From AAA164-E04 sp964342825 (GTDB lineage Bacteria > Verrucomicrobiota > Verrucomicrobiia > Limisphaerales > AAA164-E04), in NCBI GenBank assembly GCA_964342825.1, contig CAYFHO010000011.1:37824-101823 (forward strand): a stretch of 64,000 nucleotides of DNA. The letters run 5' to 3'. The notes beneath the pieces were generated by a model. That model was not told the DNA's origin and did no database searches. It saw nothing but the letters and a program-made list of their open reading frames with translations. Shown here one piece after another: positions 26,017 through 37,502 of the stretch. Within the stretch, counting starts at the first letter, position 1, and each line of letters opens with the position of its first letter. The position numbers and the translations under genes are program-made.

Positions 26017-27903
26017 ATGATCATGAAGGTTCGCTGTCATTCTCCTGCCATAATAATGGCCCTCGGCTGGTTTGTTGTGTTTTCCTACCAATTTGGAATC
26101 CAGGCTGCGGATTGGGCGATCCCACCTGAATTGCAGGATTACTTTGAACATCAGGTTGAATCCATCGAACACCGTTCAAAGCAAATTCTCTATCCGGAAT
26201 CCAAGGAATCTTGGGGACGGAAAGCCCCGGAATTAAGGCGTCAGTTGGCTGAAATGTTGGGCTTGGATCCAATGCCAAAACGGACGCCATTATCGCCTGT
26301 TGTGACAAAAACGGTTCATCATGAGCTTTACACGGTTCAAAACCTTCACTTCCAATCCTTGCCGGGCCTCTATGTGACTGGGAATTTGTATCTACCCAAA
26401 GATACTTCAACGCCTCAACCAGCAATACTATACGTGTGTGGTCACGCCTCAGCCAAAAAGGGAAACATCAGTTTTGGAAATAAAACAGCATATCAACACC
26501 ACGGGATCTGGTTTGCCAAACATGGTTTTGTTTGTCTCACCATTGACACCATTCAACTGGGTGAAATTGAGGGTACACATCATGGCACTTATCGTTACGG
26601 CCGGTGGTGGTGGAATTCAAAAGGTTACACGCCGGCTGGTGTTGAAGCATGGAATGGAATGAGGGCTCTGGATTATCTGCAGTCCAGACAGGAGGTGGAT
26701 CCGGATCGGCTGGGGATCACTGGACGTTCTGGTGGTGGCGTTTATTCCTGGTGGGTGGCTGCGCTGGATGAGCGAGTGAAAGTCGCCGTGCCGGTTGCAG
26801 GGATAACCGATCTTCGAAATTACGTGGTCGATGGGGCTGTGGAAGGTCACTGTGATTGCATGTTCATGGTCAATCAATATCGATGGGACTATCCTTTAAT
26901 CGCCTCCCTGATCGCTCCTCGACCTCTTCTGGTGGCAAATTCTGACAAAGATTCCATATTTCCCCTCGACGGGGTGATCAGGACACATGAACAGGTGCGA
27001 AACGTATATAATATTTTGGATGCTTCTGATCGTCTGGGGCTATTGATCACCGAAGGACCCCACAAAGACACACAGGATTTACAGGTGCCGACCTTCAGGT
27101 GGTTTCAAAGGTGGCTCAAGGGTATCGATGAACCTGTCACCGTGGCTGCCTTGAAAGAAATTCCACCGGATCAATTACGTGTTTTTGACCAATTGCCCGC
27201 CGATGAAATAGTCACTTCCGTGGATTCCTCATTCATTAAAGTTGAGCCAAATGGAGCGATTCCAAAATCAATGGATGAATGGGAGGATCAAATTTCACGA
27301 CGTATCGAAGCATTGAAAGCACACTCGTTTGCTGAATCAGGAGATGACGCTGTGGATGAAATTGCACCCGGATTATTTCCATTTTGGCAATACCACCGAA
27401 ATGCACAAAATGCCTCGATTGTTGAAATAACCGAGCGACCTGGGGTTCTGAAGGATCTTTCTCCACATAAGATCAATCAGATTCGTCGGCGATATATGTT
27501 GATAGGCCAAACTTTGGATTCGACTCGTGTGTTAGAATTATCCCGGACACTTCAAAGACTGATCAGCGAACATAACCACAAGGATTCCCCCTTGATCATC
27601 AAGGCAGAGGCAAACATGGCCGTCAACGCCATCTATGCCGGTTTGTTACTGGATCCAGGTATTTGGAAGACGACTAAAGTTAAATTTCACCTCAGCCATT
27701 TACCTGCTTCACATATGGAAGGACCGGACTATTTGAATATCATGAAAGTGACCCGTTTGCCTGAAAGTTTGGCCTCTTTAGCGAGGTACATTGAAGTTGT
27801 AGTTGAACAAAGTCCGCAATCCCTGAATGAATTCAATCTTGCACTTGTCTCAGCCCTGGGAGTAGACGCGTCCAAGTTAAAAATGGTTGCCGAGTTTCAA
27901 TAA
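26017..27903 (+). CDS. Exported alpha/beta-hydrolase, acetyl xylan esterase-like
   Basis: A 628-residue secreted esterase. A signal segment (IIMALGWFVVFSYQFGIQAA) precedes an alpha/beta-hydrolase domain (about 100-370). The nucleophile elbow is GITGRSGGGVYSW (G-R-S-G-G), the acid is in NSDKDSIFP and the histidine in EGPHKDT. Enzymes of this type deacetylate or de-esterify plant or algal polysaccharides. The C-terminal 230 residues form an extra alpha/beta part of unclear role. Two ATGs (26017 and 26023) are possible starts. The 3' end overlaps the truA stop by 7 bases on the opposite strand. Confidence 0.84.
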   Translation: MIMKVRCHSPAIIMALGWFVVFSYQFGIQAADWAIPPELQDYFEHQVESIEHRSKQILYPESKESWGRKAPELRRQLAEMLGLDPMPKRTPLSPVVTKTVHHELYTVQNLHFQSLPGLYVTGNLYLPKDTSTPQPAILYVCGHASAKKGNISFGNKTAYQHHGIWFAKHGFVCLTIDTIQLGEIEGTHHGTYRYGRWWWNSKGYTPAGVEAWNGMRALDYLQSRQEVDPDRLGITGRSGGGVYSWWVAALDERVKVAVPVAGITDLRNYVVDGAVEGHCDCMFMVNQYRWDYPLIASLIAPRPLLVANSDKDSIFPLDGVIRTHEQVRNVYNILDASDRLGLLITEGPHKDTQDLQVPTFRWFQRWLKGIDEPVTVAALKEIPPDQLRVFDQLPADEIVTSVDSSFIKVEPNGAIPKSMDEWEDQISRRIEALKAHSFAESGDDAVDEIAPGLFPFWQYHRNAQNASIVEITERPGVLKDLSPHKINQIRRRYMLIGQTLDSTRVLELSRTLQRLISEHNHKDSPLIIKAEANMAVNAIYAGLLLDPGIWKTTKVKFHLSHLPASHMEGPDYLNIMKVTRLPESLASLARYIEVVVEQSPQSLNEFNLALVSALGVDASKLKMVAEFQ

Positions 27904-28661
27904 AATACTTTGTGAAGCGTTAATCCGCAGGCAGGCGCATTCATTCCGGCTACGGATCGATTTTTTTCAGACAGCAATATGGGAATAAGGTCCGGTGTCC
28001 ATTTTCTTTTTCCAACGGCCACCAAGGTTCCAACAATGCCTCGACACATTTTGTAAAGAAAACCATTACCTTCGATCACGATTTTGTATTCACAACCTTT
28101 TTTGCGGACATCGCAACGAGTCAGGGTTCGAACTGTGTTTTCATAGACGTAGTTCCGATTGGATGCAACCGATTGAAAATCACGTTCACCTAGAAAATGG
28201 ACGGAGGCTTTCTGCATTTGGTCCAAATCAAGTTGGACAGGCACATGCCAGGCCAAGCCCTGCAACAATGGATTCATGGCTGCGTGATTCCAGATCCTGT
28301 ACTGATATTGTTTGCCTTTGGCATCGAATTGGGCATGAAACTTTGAAGGCACTCGTCTCACGGAAACAATGCGTATGTCTGAGGGAAGGTTCGCATTGAT
28401 GGCCAGCCGGATTTTTCGTGGAGGCATATGAAGTGCGTTGGCGGGTAATTCCAGGTGAGCAGCCATTCCCAGCGCATGCACGCCCGTATCGGTTCGGCTG
28501 GAACCGTGAAGAGAACCTGCCTCAGGAAATAGATTCCTTATTACCGACTCGATGATGCTTTGTACGCCTGTTCCTATTTTTTGAGTCTGCCAACCCTGAT
28601 AATTCCCTCCATGATAGGATATGATGAATTTTAATCTGATTTTGCGTGATCCCGAATCCAT
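27897..28661 (-). CDS. truA: tRNA pseudouridine(38-40) synthase TruA
   Basis: A 254-residue enzyme that converts uridines 38-40 of the tRNA anticodon arm to pseudouridine. Family segments are LKFIISYHGGNYQGWQTQ, the catalytic HGSSRTDTGVHALG (Asp of RTD), GKQYQYRIWN and FLYKMCRGIVGTLV. The ATG at 28661 gives the normal TruA length; the frame is open for 42 more codons upstream, but that stretch overlaps the start of the divergent LamG gene and has no TruA similarity. Confidence 0.93.
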   Translation of the reverse strand: MDSGSRKIRLKFIISYHGGNYQGWQTQKIGTGVQSIIESVIRNLFPEAGSLHGSSRTDTGVHALGMAAHLELPANALHMPPRKIRLAINANLPSDIRIVSVRRVPSKFHAQFDAKGKQYQYRIWNHAAMNPLLQGLAWHVPVQLDLDQMQKASVHFLGERDFQSVASNRNYVYENTVRTLTRCDVRKKGCEYKIVIEGNGFLYKMCRGIVGTLVAVGKRKWTPDLIPILLSEKNRSVAGMNAPACGLTLHKVFY

Positions 28662-28707
28662 TTGATTTCCGTTTTCAATCGATGAAAAAGAGGTTAGAAC
28701 AAGCCGA

Positions 28708-29589
28708 ATGAAAAGCCAAGTGAACCTCTGTTTAAAGCTGCTGATATCTCTGAGCTCATTGTTGTATGCCTCCACCTCGTCGACCACACATGCTGAAGAA
28801 TTACCGGAAAGTATTGGAAAGGCACTGACTTTCTACGCCTCATTTGATCGAGGTATCGAGGCAGATCTCTCCAAAGGTAATCCCAGTCTTTACACGATAA
28901 CAACCCGACAACCTGAGGAAGTCGTAAGGAGAGGATTGCACGCTCAAGGGCAAACAGAGTGGGCGACGGGGCAGGGTATCAAGGGTGGAGCCGCCTTAAA
29001 ATTCAATGTCCGCAATGCTCCATGGATCTTTTACCAGGGCGAGGGCAATGTCCAGTATCGTCAGAAGAATTGGGAAGGAAGTGTTTCGCTTTGGCTGAAA
29101 TTGGATCCCGAAACTGAACTGGCACCCGGGTTTGCAGATCCTTTGCAATTAACAACTCGCGCCTGGAATGATGCGGCGTTCTTTGTGGATTTCAACAAGG
29201 ACGGTAATCCCAGAGATTTCAGACTGGGTGCTTTTGCTGATTTAGCACTTTGGAATCCCGGGAAAAAAGAAATTCCCGAAGGTCAGCGTCCACTGCTGCC
29301 CGTACAATCCCCACCCTTTGATAAAGATCAATGGACCCATGTGATGTTCACCTGGTCGAAATTCAATACCGGTGAAAAAGATGGAGTTGCTCGGCTCTAT
29401 TTAAATGGCCGGCATCAAGGGGACATTGAAGGATGGAACCAGATTTTTACCTGGAAAGACGATGAAAGCATCAAGCTTTACCTGGGGTTAAATTACATTG
29501 GCCTGCTTGATGAGGTGAGTTGCTTCAATCGGGCACTGAGTCAAAAGGAAATCCAGTGGATATTTGAAAATCCCATGGGTTTGCATTGA
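28708..29589 (+). CDS. Exported LamG/concanavalin-like protein
   Basis: A 293-residue protein with a signal peptide (CLKLLISLSSLLYASTSSTTHA). The rest is a LamG/concanavalin A-like jelly roll: FYASFDRGIEAD at the start, GSVSLWLKLDPE, QWTHVMFTWSKF, ARLYLNGRHQGDI and IGLLDEVSCFNRALSQKEIQ. Domains of this type bind carbohydrate or serve as extracellular modules. There is no catalytic motif and no other domain. It is divergent from truA. Confidence 0.8.
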   Translation: MKSQVNLCLKLLISLSSLLYASTSSTTHAEELPESIGKALTFYASFDRGIEADLSKGNPSLYTITTRQPEEVVRRGLHAQGQTEWATGQGIKGGAALKFNVRNAPWIFYQGEGNVQYRQKNWEGSVSLWLKLDPETELAPGFADPLQLTTRAWNDAAFFVDFNKDGNPRDFRLGAFADLALWNPGKKEIPEGQRPLLPVQSPPFDKDQWTHVMFTWSKFNTGEKDGVARLYLNGRHQGDIEGWNQIFTWKDDESIKLYLGLNYIGLLDEVSCFNRALSQKEIQWIFENPMGLH

Positions 29590-29717
29590 GTTCAGGTAAA
29601 ATTTTTGTTCCCTGCGAAATCCAGGCTCGAACCAGGTCCCATTCTAAGCTTCGTAAAAAGGGGTAGGAAATTTGGACTTTCCTCGCCCAATGGTGCTCGC
29701 TAGGTTGAGGGGGTCTG

Positions 29718-30530
29718 ATGCGTATTTCTTTTACAAAAATGAACGGCGCCGGCAATGATTTTATCTTGATCGATAACCGGAGCCTTGGGTTAATCCTCCA
29801 ACCCCAGCAAGTTGCAAAGCTTTGTGACCGGCATGCAGGGATTGGGGCCGATGGTTTGATGTTGTTGGAGGAAAATAAAAATGGTTCCGCCGACTGGTCA
29901 TGGAAGTTCTACAACAGTGACGGCAGTGATGCGGAAATGTGCGGTAACGGCGCACGATGCTTCGCCGCTTTCACTCAGCAACTGACCGGAAAAGAAGGCG
30001 GTTTGAGTTTTGACACGGTTGCAGGCGTGATTCACGCCACTTTCGATCAAACCTCCGTTACCGTGAATTTGACCGAGCCTGGGAATATGGATTTGAATCG
30101 GGTCATTCACCTGTCGGGCAAAGAGGTGGAACTCCATTCGGTAAATACTGGAGTTCCTCATGCGGTGATGTTCGTTGAGGATGCAGATCAATGCATGGTT
30201 GGAGATCTTGGGGCGGAAATTCGGTACCATGAACATTTTTCACCCAAGGGAACGAACGTCAATTTTGTTGAGGTATTGGAGCCCGGAAAGATTCGTGTCA
30301 GAACCTACGAGCGAGGAGTGGAAGGGGAAACTTTGGCCTGTGGCACTGGAGTGACTGCGGCTTCTCTGGTGGCTTCCAAGGTTCATGGTTTTAATTCGCC
30401 TGTTGAAGTGCAGGTGCAAAGCGGAGACCGCTTGAAGGTTTCCTTTGAAAAACTGGAGGATGGCTTTTCAAAGGTTCGACTGAGTGGTCCGGCAGATTTT
30501 GTGTTTTCCGGAGTGATTGATTTGGATTAA
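29718..30530 (+). CDS. dapF: Diaminopimelate epimerase
   Basis: A 270-residue cofactor-independent racemase that interconverts LL- and meso-diaminopimelate for lysine and peptidoglycan. The substrate segment NGAGNDFILIDNR and both active-site cysteines are present: MCGNGARCFA and ETLACGTGVTAASL. A GAGGGGG Shine-Dalgarno lies about 5 bases before the ATG. dapA follows 11 bases later and hemB follows dapA, all on the plus strand, so the first two are cotranscribed and hemB may be. Confidence 0.96.
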   Translation: MRISFTKMNGAGNDFILIDNRSLGLILQPQQVAKLCDRHAGIGADGLMLLEENKNGSADWSWKFYNSDGSDAEMCGNGARCFAAFTQQLTGKEGGLSFDTVAGVIHATFDQTSVTVNLTEPGNMDLNRVIHLSGKEVELHSVNTGVPHAVMFVEDADQCMVGDLGAEIRYHEHFSPKGTNVNFVEVLEPGKIRVRTYERGVEGETLACGTGVTAASLVASKVHGFNSPVEVQVQSGDRLKVSFEKLEDGFSKVRLSGPADFVFSGVIDLD

Positions 30531-30541
30531 GAACGACCAAC

Positions 30542-31417
30542 ATGTTAACAGGTACATTTACTGCAATTGTAACGCCTTTTAAGTCAGGCAAAGTGGATGA
30601 AGAAGCTCTCGTTTCGCTTCTTCAAAAACAGATTGATGCGGGAGTCGATGGTGTTGTTCCAGTGGGAACAACCGGTGAATCTCCCACCCTGAACTGCGAC
30701 GAGCATTTACGTGTCATCGAACTGGCCGTGAAAGCAGCTGCAGGCAAAATCAAAGTTTTGGCCGGCACGGGTGGCAATGCGACTGAAGAAGCCATCTATT
30801 TGACAAAAGAAGCTGAAAAACGCGGGGTGAGTGGATCTTTGCAGGTTGCCCCGTATTACAACAAACCTTCGCAAGAAGGTCTCTTCCAGCATTTCAAGGC
30901 CATTGCAGAAGCCACCGAATTACCGATCATCCTTTACAGTATTCCTGGCCGTTGCGGAGTGGCTATCGATGTTGTGACCGTGCAGCGTTTGGCCGAATCC
31001 TGTTTGAATATCGTAGGGATCAAGGAAGCTGGTGGGGATGCTGATCGCGTCAGTCAACTGCGTCATGCCATGGGAAATGACTTTATCATCCTCAGCGGGG
31101 ACGATGGATTGACCTTGCCTTTCATGTCAGTTGGTGCACAGGGGGTCATCAGTGTCGCTTCGAATATTATTCCCGACAAGATTTCAGCCATGGTCAGGCA
31201 TTTCACCCAAGGACAAATCAAGGAAGCCTTATCCATACATCAGAATTACTATCAACTCTTCAAAACCTTGTTCATTGAAACCAATCCAGTTCCTGTCAAG
31301 GAGGCCTTGCACATGATGGGGCAGATGGAGTCCGAAATGCGCCTGCCTCTGGTGTCCATGACGGATTCCAACCGAGAACAGTTGAAGGCAGTGCTCAAAG
31401 CACACGGCTTGATTTGA
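30542..31417 (+). CDS. dapA: 4-hydroxy-tetrahydrodipicolinate synthase
   Basis: A 291-residue TIM-barrel class I aldolase that condenses pyruvate with aspartate semialdehyde, the first committed step to diaminopimelate and lysine. Visible motifs: VPVGTTGESPTL (Thr-Thr of the proton relay), the tyrosine in YYNKPSQEGL, and the Schiff-base lysine in IVGIKEAGGD. Normal length. It sits 11 bases after dapF. Confidence 0.96.
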   Translation: MLTGTFTAIVTPFKSGKVDEEALVSLLQKQIDAGVDGVVPVGTTGESPTLNCDEHLRVIELAVKAAAGKIKVLAGTGGNATEEAIYLTKEAEKRGVSGSLQVAPYYNKPSQEGLFQHFKAIAEATELPIILYSIPGRCGVAIDVVTVQRLAESCLNIVGIKEAGGDADRVSQLRHAMGNDFIILSGDDGLTLPFMSVGAQGVISVASNIIPDKISAMVRHFTQGQIKEALSIHQNYYQLFKTLFIETNPVPVKEALHMMGQMESEMRLPLVSMTDSNREQLKAVLKAHGLI

Positions 31418-31464
31418 TATTATTGGAATGAATTCCCCCGATTTGGACTCTAAATTTCTGGATT

Positions 31465-32487
31465 ATGTCAGAGAATTCTAAATCGTCAGTTTACGATATA
31501 CCTCTCAGAATGCGTCGACTCAGGAGTGGTCCGCGTATTCGTTCAATGTTACAGGAGACTCATCTGAGACCGGAGCAGTTGATCGCTCCCTTATTCGTTA
31601 AGGAAAATCTCTCTGAACCCGAGCCCGTTGAATCCATGCCGGGCGTCTTTCGAATGTCCATTCAGGATATTGTGGAGGAATGTCGAAAGCTGGATGGACT
31701 GGGTATTCGCGCCGTGGCTCTCTTTCCCTGTAATCCACCGGAAATCAAGGACCCCTTCGGCAGTGGTGCGCTGGATCCAACCGGGCTTGCTCCCAGGACA
31801 GTTCAAGCCATCAAACGTGCCGTTCCGGAAATGATTGTGATCACTGATGTGGCGCTCGATCCTTACACCAGTCATGGCCACGACGGAGTATTGAATGCCG
31901 ATCAATCGGATGTGGACAATGATGCGACCTTGAATGTCCTCACTCAGATGGCTCGTATTCTTGCGGAGTCTGGAGCTGACTGGGTGGCTCCTTCAGACAT
32001 GATGGACGGCAGAGTCGGGGCGATACGCGAAGTGCTTGATGACTCAGGGTTCACTCAAGTATCCATACTGGCATATAGTGCGAAATTTAATTCCGCTTAT
32101 TACGGACCCTTTCGTGATGCTGTCGGCAGTCAATCTTCCGCTGGTAAAGTTTATTTGGACAAAGGGACTTATCAACTAAACCCCGCCAATCCTCGCGAAG
32201 CCATTAGAGATGCTCTTCTGGATCAGGAGGAAGGAGCTGATATTCTGATGGTTAAACCAGCTGGAGCTTATCTCGATATCATATCTGAGTTACGGAGATC
32301 ATCTGATTTGCCCATTGCCGCTTACCAGGTATCCGGGGAATATGCCCAGATCCATGCGGCCGCTCAGAATGGATGGCTCGATTTCAAACGAACCCGTGAT
32401 GAATCTTTGTTGGCGATCCGCAGGGCAGGCGCCGATTTAATCCTAAGCTATTTTGCGGGAGAAATTGCGGCTGAATTTGCTTCTTAA
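31465..32487 (+). CDS. hemB: Delta-aminolevulinic acid dehydratase (porphobilinogen synthase)
   Basis: A 340-residue enzyme that joins two 5-aminolevulinates to porphobilinogen in heme and tetrapyrrole synthesis. YSAKFNSAYYGPFRDA holds the first active-site lysine and ILMVKPAGAYLD the Schiff-base lysine. The metal-site region DVALDPYTSHGHDGVL has Asp where zinc enzymes have three Cys, so this is the zinc-independent, Asp-rich (magnesium-type) form. The start is the first ATG, 47 bases after dapA. Confidence 0.95.
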   Translation: MSENSKSSVYDIPLRMRRLRSGPRIRSMLQETHLRPEQLIAPLFVKENLSEPEPVESMPGVFRMSIQDIVEECRKLDGLGIRAVALFPCNPPEIKDPFGSGALDPTGLAPRTVQAIKRAVPEMIVITDVALDPYTSHGHDGVLNADQSDVDNDATLNVLTQMARILAESGADWVAPSDMMDGRVGAIREVLDDSGFTQVSILAYSAKFNSAYYGPFRDAVGSQSSAGKVYLDKGTYQLNPANPREAIRDALLDQEEGADILMVKPAGAYLDIISELRRSSDLPIAAYQVSGEYAQIHAAAQNGWLDFKRTRDESLLAIRRAGADLILSYFAGEIAAEFAS

Positions 32488-32589
32488 CATATGGAAATCA
32501 ACATTTGATTATCCTGCTCAACCCGTTATGTTCCCACCTTGCTTTGCGAATACCCTAATGGGTGATTCAATGACAATTTTTAAATAGCT

Positions 32590-34032
32590 ATGGAAGTGCT
32601 GAATTTTTTATTCATCCTGTTTGAGGTGATCGTTCTGTTTAACATTTTGATCATCGTGCATGAGCTTGGCCATTTTTTGGCTGCCAAGTGGCGTGGTTTG
32701 GTTGTTGAACGATTTGGGATATGGTTTGGTAAACCTCTCTGGGAAAAAGAATTCAGGGGAGTGAAATACAGTCTGGGAAGCATTCCTGCCGGTGGTTTCG
32801 TGGCCCTTCCTCAAATGGCTCCCATGGAAGCCATCGAAGGAAAAGGGGATACCGAGCATAAAGAACTGCCTCCCATCGGAGTGATCGACAAGATCATCGT
32901 TGCTTTTGCCGGCCCCTTGTTCAGTTTTGGTCTTGCTTATGTTTTTGCCGTGCTGATCTGGGGAATTGGAAAACCTGTCAGCGAAACGGATACCACCACG
33001 ACCATTGGATATGTTTTTCCTGATTCGCCAGCTGAAAAAGCAGGTCTGTATGCAGGAGACGTCATTCGAAAGGTCAATGATTCGGTGGTCACCCGGTGGT
33101 CCGGGATTGGTGATGCCGTCACCTGGCAGATCGTCAGCAGTACTGGCGAATCCATTCCGATTGAGGTCGAACGTGCCGGGCAGACTTTGATTGTCGACGC
33201 TGAACCTGAAAAACAGGACGCCGAGTGGTATAAGAGGGGAAATCTTCGTCAAATTCAGATCGCTCCATTTCAAACTCCATTGGTTGCGGGTGTTGAGAAA
33301 AATAGTCCGGCAGCCATTGCAGGTATTGAATCCAACGATATTATCAAAAAAGTGGATGGGGTGGCTATTTATCATCCACGAGCCCTGAGTCAGGCCATTG
33401 AAGACAACAAGGGTAAGGAACTGACTTTAACTGTTGAGCGTGACGGTTCGATGATGGATTTTTCAGTAACGCCTGTGATTCCTTCCTACGTGGATGAGGC
33501 TCCTCCAGAAGATGAACAACGTCACATGGTTGGAATTCAGTGGGATTTGAATGGAAACATGACGATCAGCCATCCTTCACCTAACGATCAGATTCGATCC
33601 AGCGTGATGGCCATGGTCAATACCTTTAAGGCCTTGTTTGCCGAGAATTCTGACATCGGCGCCCAACACTTGAGTGGCCCGGTGGGTATCATGCGAATTT
33701 ACTACATGCTTTTCCAAAGCGATTACGGTTGGCGACTCGCACTTTGGTTTAGTGTGATTTTGAATGTGAATCTGGCTTTGATGAATTTGCTTCCAGTGCC
33801 TGTCCTGGATGGTGGTCACATCGTCATGGCATGCATTGAAGGCATCATCAGACGTCCCATTCCATTCTTCATTTTGAATTACGTCCAGACTGGATTTGCC
33901 CTGCTGGTCATCGGCTACATGCTCTATGTGAGTTTCTTTGACGTTCAGGATCTTGGGTCTGGGGAAAAGCAAAAAACATACAAGATCAAATTTGAACCGG
34001 TCCGTGAAAATGGTTCAGGTGCCAACCCTTAA
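32590..34032 (+). CDS. rseP: RseP-like site-2 (RIP) metalloprotease
   Basis: A 480-residue inner-membrane zinc protease. The HELGH active site lies in the first membrane helix (IIVHELGHFLAAKWRG), and the third zinc ligand is in the C-terminal LLPVPVLDGGHIVM. Two periplasmic PDZ domains lie between (about 130-215 and 225-305). In other bacteria it cleaves anti-sigma factors during envelope stress and removes remnant signal peptides. ispG follows 4 bases after its stop. Confidence 0.94.
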   Translation: MEVLNFLFILFEVIVLFNILIIVHELGHFLAAKWRGLVVERFGIWFGKPLWEKEFRGVKYSLGSIPAGGFVALPQMAPMEAIEGKGDTEHKELPPIGVIDKIIVAFAGPLFSFGLAYVFAVLIWGIGKPVSETDTTTTIGYVFPDSPAEKAGLYAGDVIRKVNDSVVTRWSGIGDAVTWQIVSSTGESIPIEVERAGQTLIVDAEPEKQDAEWYKRGNLRQIQIAPFQTPLVAGVEKNSPAAIAGIESNDIIKKVDGVAIYHPRALSQAIEDNKGKELTLTVERDGSMMDFSVTPVIPSYVDEAPPEDEQRHMVGIQWDLNGNMTISHPSPNDQIRSSVMAMVNTFKALFAENSDIGAQHLSGPVGIMRIYYMLFQSDYGWRLALWFSVILNVNLALMNLLPVPVLDGGHIVMACIEGIIRRPIPFFILNYVQTGFALLVIGYMLYVSFFDVQDLGSGEKQKTYKIKFEPVRENGSGANP

Positions 34033-34036
34033 CAGT

Positions 34037-35815
<1,779 letters not shown>

Positions 35816-35836
35816 ATCGATTATTGGTGATGTCAA

Positions 35837-36487
35837 TCAGGGGCTCGTACTGGCTATTTTTCCAGAGACATCTACGATTAATTGTTCCAGAACTTTCTTC
35901 AATGCCTCGGCAATGGCATCGGCATATGCCTGATGTGTATCGGATTTCAGCCCTTGGATGACGCGATAAGTTTGATTCCACAGTTCACCTGTTGATTTGG
36001 GATTCACTGGAGAGTTATGTTCGATCAGTAACCAACGTATTTCCAGAACAGCATCTGAATGATCCTGATCTCTGCGATCCAGATACAAAGCGTTGAGTGT
36101 AGCTTCCAGGTAATAATCTGCATCCATCAAACTGTCTTCGCTCGTAACCGCCTTGAACTGTCCGGAATGATTCAGTGCAGCGATACAGGATTCGGTGATG
36201 AGATCTCTGGGATAGGCAAACCACTCGTGATAAAAGTCGGTCTCCCATTGATTGTTGGGTAATCGGTAAACAAAGGCCTTTCCTTCAAATGGAGCAGCCA
36301 CCCGCGTGTTTCGAATCTTAATTTTATACGGGAGAGGCTGTGATGCCTTGCTTTTCTCAAAGGCCAATTCAGGCATGAAACTTGATTTATCAGGATAGGG
36401 CCGGTTGAGTGCGCAGCCTGAACTGAAAATCAAGATGGAAACAGCAAGCACCAAGGGGCCTATCCGGAGGAAAGTGTTTTTGTTCAT
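35837..36487 (-). CDS. ABC transport auxiliary lipoprotein (PqiC/DUF330-like)
   Basis: A 216-residue lipoprotein. The N-terminal hydrophobic segment ends in the lipobox FSSGCAL, so it is lipidated at that Cys. The rest matches the ABC_trans_aux type of periplasmic lipoprotein found with MCE transporters: YKIKIRNTRVAAPF, then AFVYRLPNNQWE and DFYHEWFAYPRDLI. It is the last gene of the Mla-type operon, 20 bases after mlaD, and probably links the MCE protein to the outer membrane. Confidence 0.82.
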   Translation of the reverse strand: MNKNTFLRIGPLVLAVSILIFSSGCALNRPYPDKSSFMPELAFEKSKASQPLPYKIKIRNTRVAAPFEGKAFVYRLPNNQWETDFYHEWFAYPRDLITESCIAALNHSGQFKAVTSEDSLMDADYYLEATLNALYLDRRDQDHSDAVLEIRWLLIEHNSPVNPKSTGELWNQTYRVIQGLKSDTHQAYADAIAEALKKVLEQLIVDVSGKIASTSP

Positions 36488-36507
36488 GATGGTAAAAATA
36501 CAGAAGC

Positions 36508-37485
36508 CTAGGGTTTTTTGTTGGGGGGAGGGGCACCAAACAATAACTGACTCGGATAATTCTTGGCGTTCTCGGTGATCGTTTTCAAATTGTCGGTCAG
36601 GATTCTCAGGTTGTCCAGAACCAGTCCAATACGCCCCTGATTCCCGCCTGTCATCTGATTGAGGTTCTCCAATGCGCTGTGTAACTCGTCAATGGTGGAT
36701 TTCAGTTTTGGATCATCAAACAGGGTTTGCATGGATGCCAGGGCTTTTTGTGTTTCACTTGAAATTTCAGGAAGGTTCAAATCTTTCAATACGGTTTGGA
36801 TTTCCTGATTGGTGGTTCTTAATTCACGCAGTAACTGGTCCAAATTTCCGCTGATCGATGCAATATCTGTTTTCTCCAGTTTATCTTTGGCAACCACAAC
36901 CAGGCTGTTCACATTCTGAACCAGACCCTCCATGTCCACATTTTCAAGTTTTCGGAAGACCTCCTCTGCAGAGCTGACAATACGGGCAAAGGAGCTTCCC
37001 GCCGAGGGGATATAGACATTGTCCGGTGTCCAGTCGATCTCGAGTGGCGGATGAGAATCCGGATCCAGATAATCCAACTCAATATACGAGGTTCCGGTGA
37101 GACCTACGTTTGCCATTCTAACCCTCAAACCTCTTTCGACTTCGCGTTCCAGGAGTGTGTTCTCCGGCGTTTTTGTCCCTTCAAAAACATCGTTTTCCAA
37201 GGAAATCAATAACCGAACATAGGGCTTTCTTTCTTCCATGGGCTTGTCGGTTTCATATTGTGTGCGGGTGAAATCGATGGATTTGACATTGCCTATTGGA
37301 ACTCCACGGAATTTGACGGCAGTACCCAGATCAACTCCATGTACCGATTGGTCGAGGTAGGTCTCGAAAACCGGGTAATCCTCAAAGACCGAACCGATCC
37401 CCATGGTCAGGATGGCGCCAATCGCGAGAGTCGCAGCCCCCATCACAAACAGCCCGAGTTTGAAATAATTAGCTTTGTTGCTCAT
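36508..37485 (-). CDS. mlaD: MCE-family lipid-binding protein (MlaD-like)
   Basis: A 325-residue protein anchored by an N-terminal helix (YFKLGLFVMGAATLAIGAILTM), with one MCE domain (about 38-125) containing GTAVKFRGVPIGNVKSI and VGLTGTSYIELD. A long coiled-coil-like C-terminal region (160-310) follows, and the end YPSQLLFGAPPP is typical of this class. MlaD forms a hexameric lipid conduit in the periplasm. It lies between mlaF and the lipoprotein gene, 17 and 20 bases away, in one operon. Confidence 0.9.
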   Translation of the reverse strand: MSNKANYFKLGLFVMGAATLAIGAILTMGIGSVFEDYPVFETYLDQSVHGVDLGTAVKFRGVPIGNVKSIDFTRTQYETDKPMEERKPYVRLLISLENDVFEGTKTPENTLLEREVERGLRVRMANVGLTGTSYIELDYLDPDSHPPLEIDWTPDNVYIPSAGSSFARIVSSAEEVFRKLENVDMEGLVQNVNSLVVVAKDKLEKTDIASISGNLDQLLRELRTTNQEIQTVLKDLNLPEISSETQKALASMQTLFDDPKLKSTIDELHSALENLNQMTGGNQGRIGLVLDNLRILTDNLKTITENAKNYPSQLLFGAPPPNKKP

Positions 37486-37502
37486 GATATCATGAAGTTT
37501 AT

